64,000 bases of DNA from assembly GCA_002690655.1 (NCBI GenBank), contig NZFL01000025.1, forward strand, positions 19,989-83,988. Reading direction: 5' to 3'. Source of the DNA: Pedosphaera sp. (GTDB lineage: Bacteria; Verrucomicrobiota; Verrucomicrobiia; Limisphaerales; AAA164-E04). The notes below the pieces were generated by a model, which had not been told where the DNA came from, did not search any database, and was given only the letters and a program-made list of their open reading frames with translations. Below are positions 61,908-64,000 of the stretch, in pieces. The first letter of the stretch is position 1. Every line of letters starts with the position of its first letter. A program made the translations under genes and the position numbers.

Positions 61908-64000
61908 CTATTCCTGTGCGGTGAGTTTCAACCTGAAGAACCTTGCCGCACTGGATGCTGATTCCATCCAGGAATAGTGATGGCGACTTTCGCCTGCGGT
62001 GGGGGCTGGGGCAGTGATTGTTGCCCATGACTGAAGGTCCGTTGAATGTTCGAGGCTCCATTCAATACCTGGCAATTCGGCAACTTTCGAAAAGGTGATC
62101 TGCCACTTTGCGTTGCTTTCTTCCATGTCCCTGTCGATCTTCAAAGCGTGAGGAGATTGCATCGCCCTTGAGGGATCTGATCCGTGGAAGTATTCCAGCA
62201 GGTTGTTCATTCCATCGAGATCTGGGTCAGCGGTCCATCCGGTGATCAGGGGCCTATCCAATGCATCTGCCGTGAAATAGTTTTCCAGCCATTTGAGATA
62301 GGGTTGGAGAGCCCCCGCAGGAAACCTGATTCCTGACTCTGACGCTGCATTCCATGCGCTTGCCAGGCCTGATTTATCGGGGCTTGAAAGCGTGAGGAAT
62401 GAACCTTGACCGTCCGGGGCTGTGGGCCAGGGTGGCTGATCTGAGTAGGTCACATCCAGAACGATTTGACCTGCGCTGTTGATTGCCGCAATGCGTTCAC
62501 CGCCATTGTTCAGATTTGTGTCCTTGCGAAAAGTACCGGCAACGTTCCAGGTTGTTCCAAAACGAGATTCAAAGGCTTCTTGATTGGATGCAATGATCAA
62601 GGATTTCCCGGCGTTCAATTCAAGGATGAACGCGGAGGCATCGAATTCAAAATCGATACCTGAGATAAAACGCAGCCCTCTCAGGTCAACGGCCTGCCCA
62701 GACGGGTTATGAAGTTCCAGGAATTCAAAGTCTCTTCGATTTTTGAAACCGGCGTCGATTTCAGAGGTGACAGGCGCCGTGGGGTGATAGTGGATTGCGG
62801 ACAGTGATATGTTTTCTGCCGTCACGGGCATGGCATCAACAATGAAATCCGCGGACAGTAGTGCGGACCATCTACCGGCTCGATTCACGCGGGCCTTGAG
62901 GGTCGAGGATTGCGTCAATGCAAGGGGGGAGGCGTAAGTCATCACCTGATCATTCGTCGGTGCCTGTGGGTCTTCCTCGATGACACTGGCCTTGAGTATG
63001 GGCCAAATCAGGAAATCACTGCTGGTTGCCGATACATTCAATCCGTGGATTGCCAGAACATTGCTTCCTTGCTTGAGGTGTTCCAGAGAGGAAGTGACAT
63101 CAAAAGATTGGAAAATGACTGCTTCAGCGTCGGAGTGGCTCGATGCCGCGGATGCGTTCCATGCGGCAGGAGTATCCGGGGTGCCGCGGGCATTGGCCCG
63201 AGCGATTTCGAATCCATTCAGGTAGGCGATGAAACCATCGTCAAAGCGCATGCTCAATTCCATGCGGTCAAATGGAATGGGATCCTCCACCTCGAACTCA
63301 ACCCGCATGTAAATTGTTTCGGTATCGCTTTGGTTGACTGAATCCTGGAAATTCAGGGTGCTAGAAATCAAAGCTTCATAACCTGATCTGTTTTCGTATC
63401 CTGCACCTTTGTTTCCTATGGGCCAGTCCGAGTCATCAAAGTTCATCTGCATCCAATCGTCTTCAATACGGCTGTCTCCCGGCATCATCGCACGCTTTTC
63501 ATGTGAATCGGAGGCAAGATGGAACGTCGTCTGATGAGTGTTTTGAACAGCAGGCATGGGGTCTGAACCATCCAGGGTGTAGAGGATGGAACCCTGATTT
63601 GCTGCCTCAATTTCAATTTTGAAATCTCCCGGGATGTGCCCGCCGTGTTGGTTGAAGACGGGAGGTTCCATGAAGGGTAACCAGTTGCGCTGCTTGAATT
63701 GACTTAAAACGATTTCGCTTCTGCGCTTGAAGAAATCATGGGTAGGTAGTTGTCGATTGGCAGCAAGGCCAAAAAGCGAGTCACGGTTTTCAATCCAATC
63801 CAGGCGAGTGTAGGGTCGACTCTTTTGATTGTCTCCCCAGCGTGCCGATTCCAGACGAATCGGAAGGTCGATGGGGTCTGTGATTTCACGATACATCAAG
63901 GCTGTCCTCTGCGGGGTCAAGACCCCGTGACGCAACTGATCATAGGCATGGTCTGCAAATCTAAAACGGTAGCCTTCATTGCGAATGAGCTGATGCTGAA
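61908..64000 (-). CDS. CotH/lamin-tail domain surface protein, 5' end cut by window edge
   Basis: The track gives 61908-63935 from a TTG, but the frame stays open to the window edge (upstream codons read RNEGYRFRFADHAYDQLRHG), so only the C-terminal 697 or so codons are visible. The first part matches the end of a CotH-kinase-type domain (LESARWGDNQKSRPYTRLDW, RRSEIVLSQFKQRNWLP). Then comes a chitobiase-like stretch (ILYTLDGSDPMPA) and a beta-sandwich (PIGNKGAGYENRSGYEALIS, GFIAYLNGFEIARANARGTP). A lamin-tail domain follows (FEFLELHNPSGQAVDLRGLRF), and a C-terminal region with LDGMNNLLEYFHGSDPSRA, typical of PVC surface proteins. It is probably exported and may bind or phosphorylate surface proteins. 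The kinase core is outside the window. Confidence 0.82.
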   Translation of the reverse strand, partial: QHQLIRNEGYRFRFADHAYDQLRHGVLTPQRTALMYREITDPIDLPIRLESARWGDNQKSRPYTRLDWIENRDSLFGLAANRQLPTHDFFKRRSEIVLSQFKQRNWLPFMEPPVFNQHGGHIPGDFKIEIEAANQGSILYTLDGSDPMPAVQNTHQTTFHLASDSHEKRAMMPGDSRIEDDWMQMNFDDSDWPIGNKGAGYENRSGYEALISSTLNFQDSVNQSDTETIYMRVEFEVEDPIPFDRMELSMRFDDGFIAYLNGFEIARANARGTPDTPAAWNASAASSHSDAEAVIFQSFDVTSSLEHLKQGSNVLAIHGLNVSATSSDFLIWPILKASVIEEDPQAPTNDQVMTYASPLALTQSSTLKARVNRAGRWSALLSADFIVDAMPVTAENISLSAIHYHPTAPVTSEIDAGFKNRRDFEFLELHNPSGQAVDLRGLRFISGIDFEFDASAFILELNAGKSLIIASNQEAFESRFGTTWNVAGTFRKDTNLNNGGERIAAINSAGQIVLDVTYSDQPPWPTAPDGQGSFLTLSSPDKSGLASAWNAASESGIRFPAGALQPYLKWLENYFTADALDRPLITGWTADPDLDGMNNLLEYFHGSDPSRAMQSPHALKIDRDMEESNAKWQITFSKVAELPGIEWSLEHSTDLQSWATITAPAPTAGESRHHYSWMESASSAARFFRLKLTAQE

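Overview
The window looks like a chromosomal segment from a member of the PVC superphylum, most probably a free-living (perhaps aquatic) Verrucomicrobiota. The reasons are lineage-typical families: DUF1549/DUF1553 proteins (PSCyt/PSD1 type), a DUF1501 protein, PVC-type membrane-bound dehydrogenase domains, ThuA-like proteins, a DUF1080 protein, a sulfatase and a CotH/lamin-tail protein. They sit among ordinary bacterial housekeeping genes in DNA of intermediate G+C. The assignment rests on gene content read by eye, not on a phylogeny. I see no rRNA, tRNA, CRISPR array, insertion sequence or prophage.

Layout. 0-3 kb (minus): end of tpiA, then pgk, then a Sua5/TsaC-type tRNA threonylcarbamoylation enzyme. 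3.3-9.3 kb (plus): a 1997-residue alpha-2-macroglobulin with an intact thioester motif. 9.4-14.4 kb (minus): GluQRS, an RmlD-like reductase and a soluble Ser/Thr kinase in an overlapping run, then RNase Y and 5-formyl-THF cyclo-ligase. 14.5-15.6 kb: a broken coiled-coil gene and a possible small-gene remnant. 15.6-23.8 kb (plus): secA and an unusually long (1582 aa) pyruvate:ferredoxin oxidoreductase closed by a strong terminator. 23.9-27.7 kb (plus): an SASA-type acetylesterase, a Tat-exported Gfo/Idh/MocA oxidoreductase and galactokinase. 27.7-33.6 kb (minus): PVC dehydrogenase, two tandem ThuA paralogues, a DUF1080 protein and a D-tagatose/D-psicose 3-epimerase-like TIM barrel. 33.6-38.5 kb (minus): a CgeB-like glycosyltransferase, a tyrosine recombinase and a type IA topoisomerase. 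38.6-39.9 kb (plus): membrane proteins and a methyltransferase. 40-46.7 kb: M32 carboxypeptidase, pyrE, rhodanese, a DUF1549/1553 cytochrome protein and a CDP-alcohol phosphatidyltransferase. 46.8-53.6 kb (plus): a ThuA / jelly-roll / PVC-dehydrogenase / HEAT / cytochrome c fusion, recF and fba. 53.7-64 kb: YaeQ, sulfatase, a coupled DUF1501-DUF1553 pair, a ceramidase-like protein of distinctly higher G+C, and a CotH/lamin-tail protein cut by the window edge.

How the genes work together. tpiA, pgk, fba, galK and the PFOR cover sugar entry, glycolysis and pyruvate oxidation. The most suggestive unit is the 24-33.6 kb carbohydrate block. It combines an exported oxidoreductase, a DUF1080 (3-keto-disaccharide hydrolase) protein, two exported ThuA proteins, an exported PVC dehydrogenase and a cytoplasmic ketose-epimerase-like enzyme. 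The fusion protein at 46.9-51.3 kb joins a ThuA domain to a PVC dehydrogenase and cytochrome c in one chain. Together these point to an extracytoplasmic oxidative (keto-sugar) glycoside degradation route whose electrons go to c-type cytochromes. That route is inference. The families are recognised, but substrates and reactions cannot be read from sequence.
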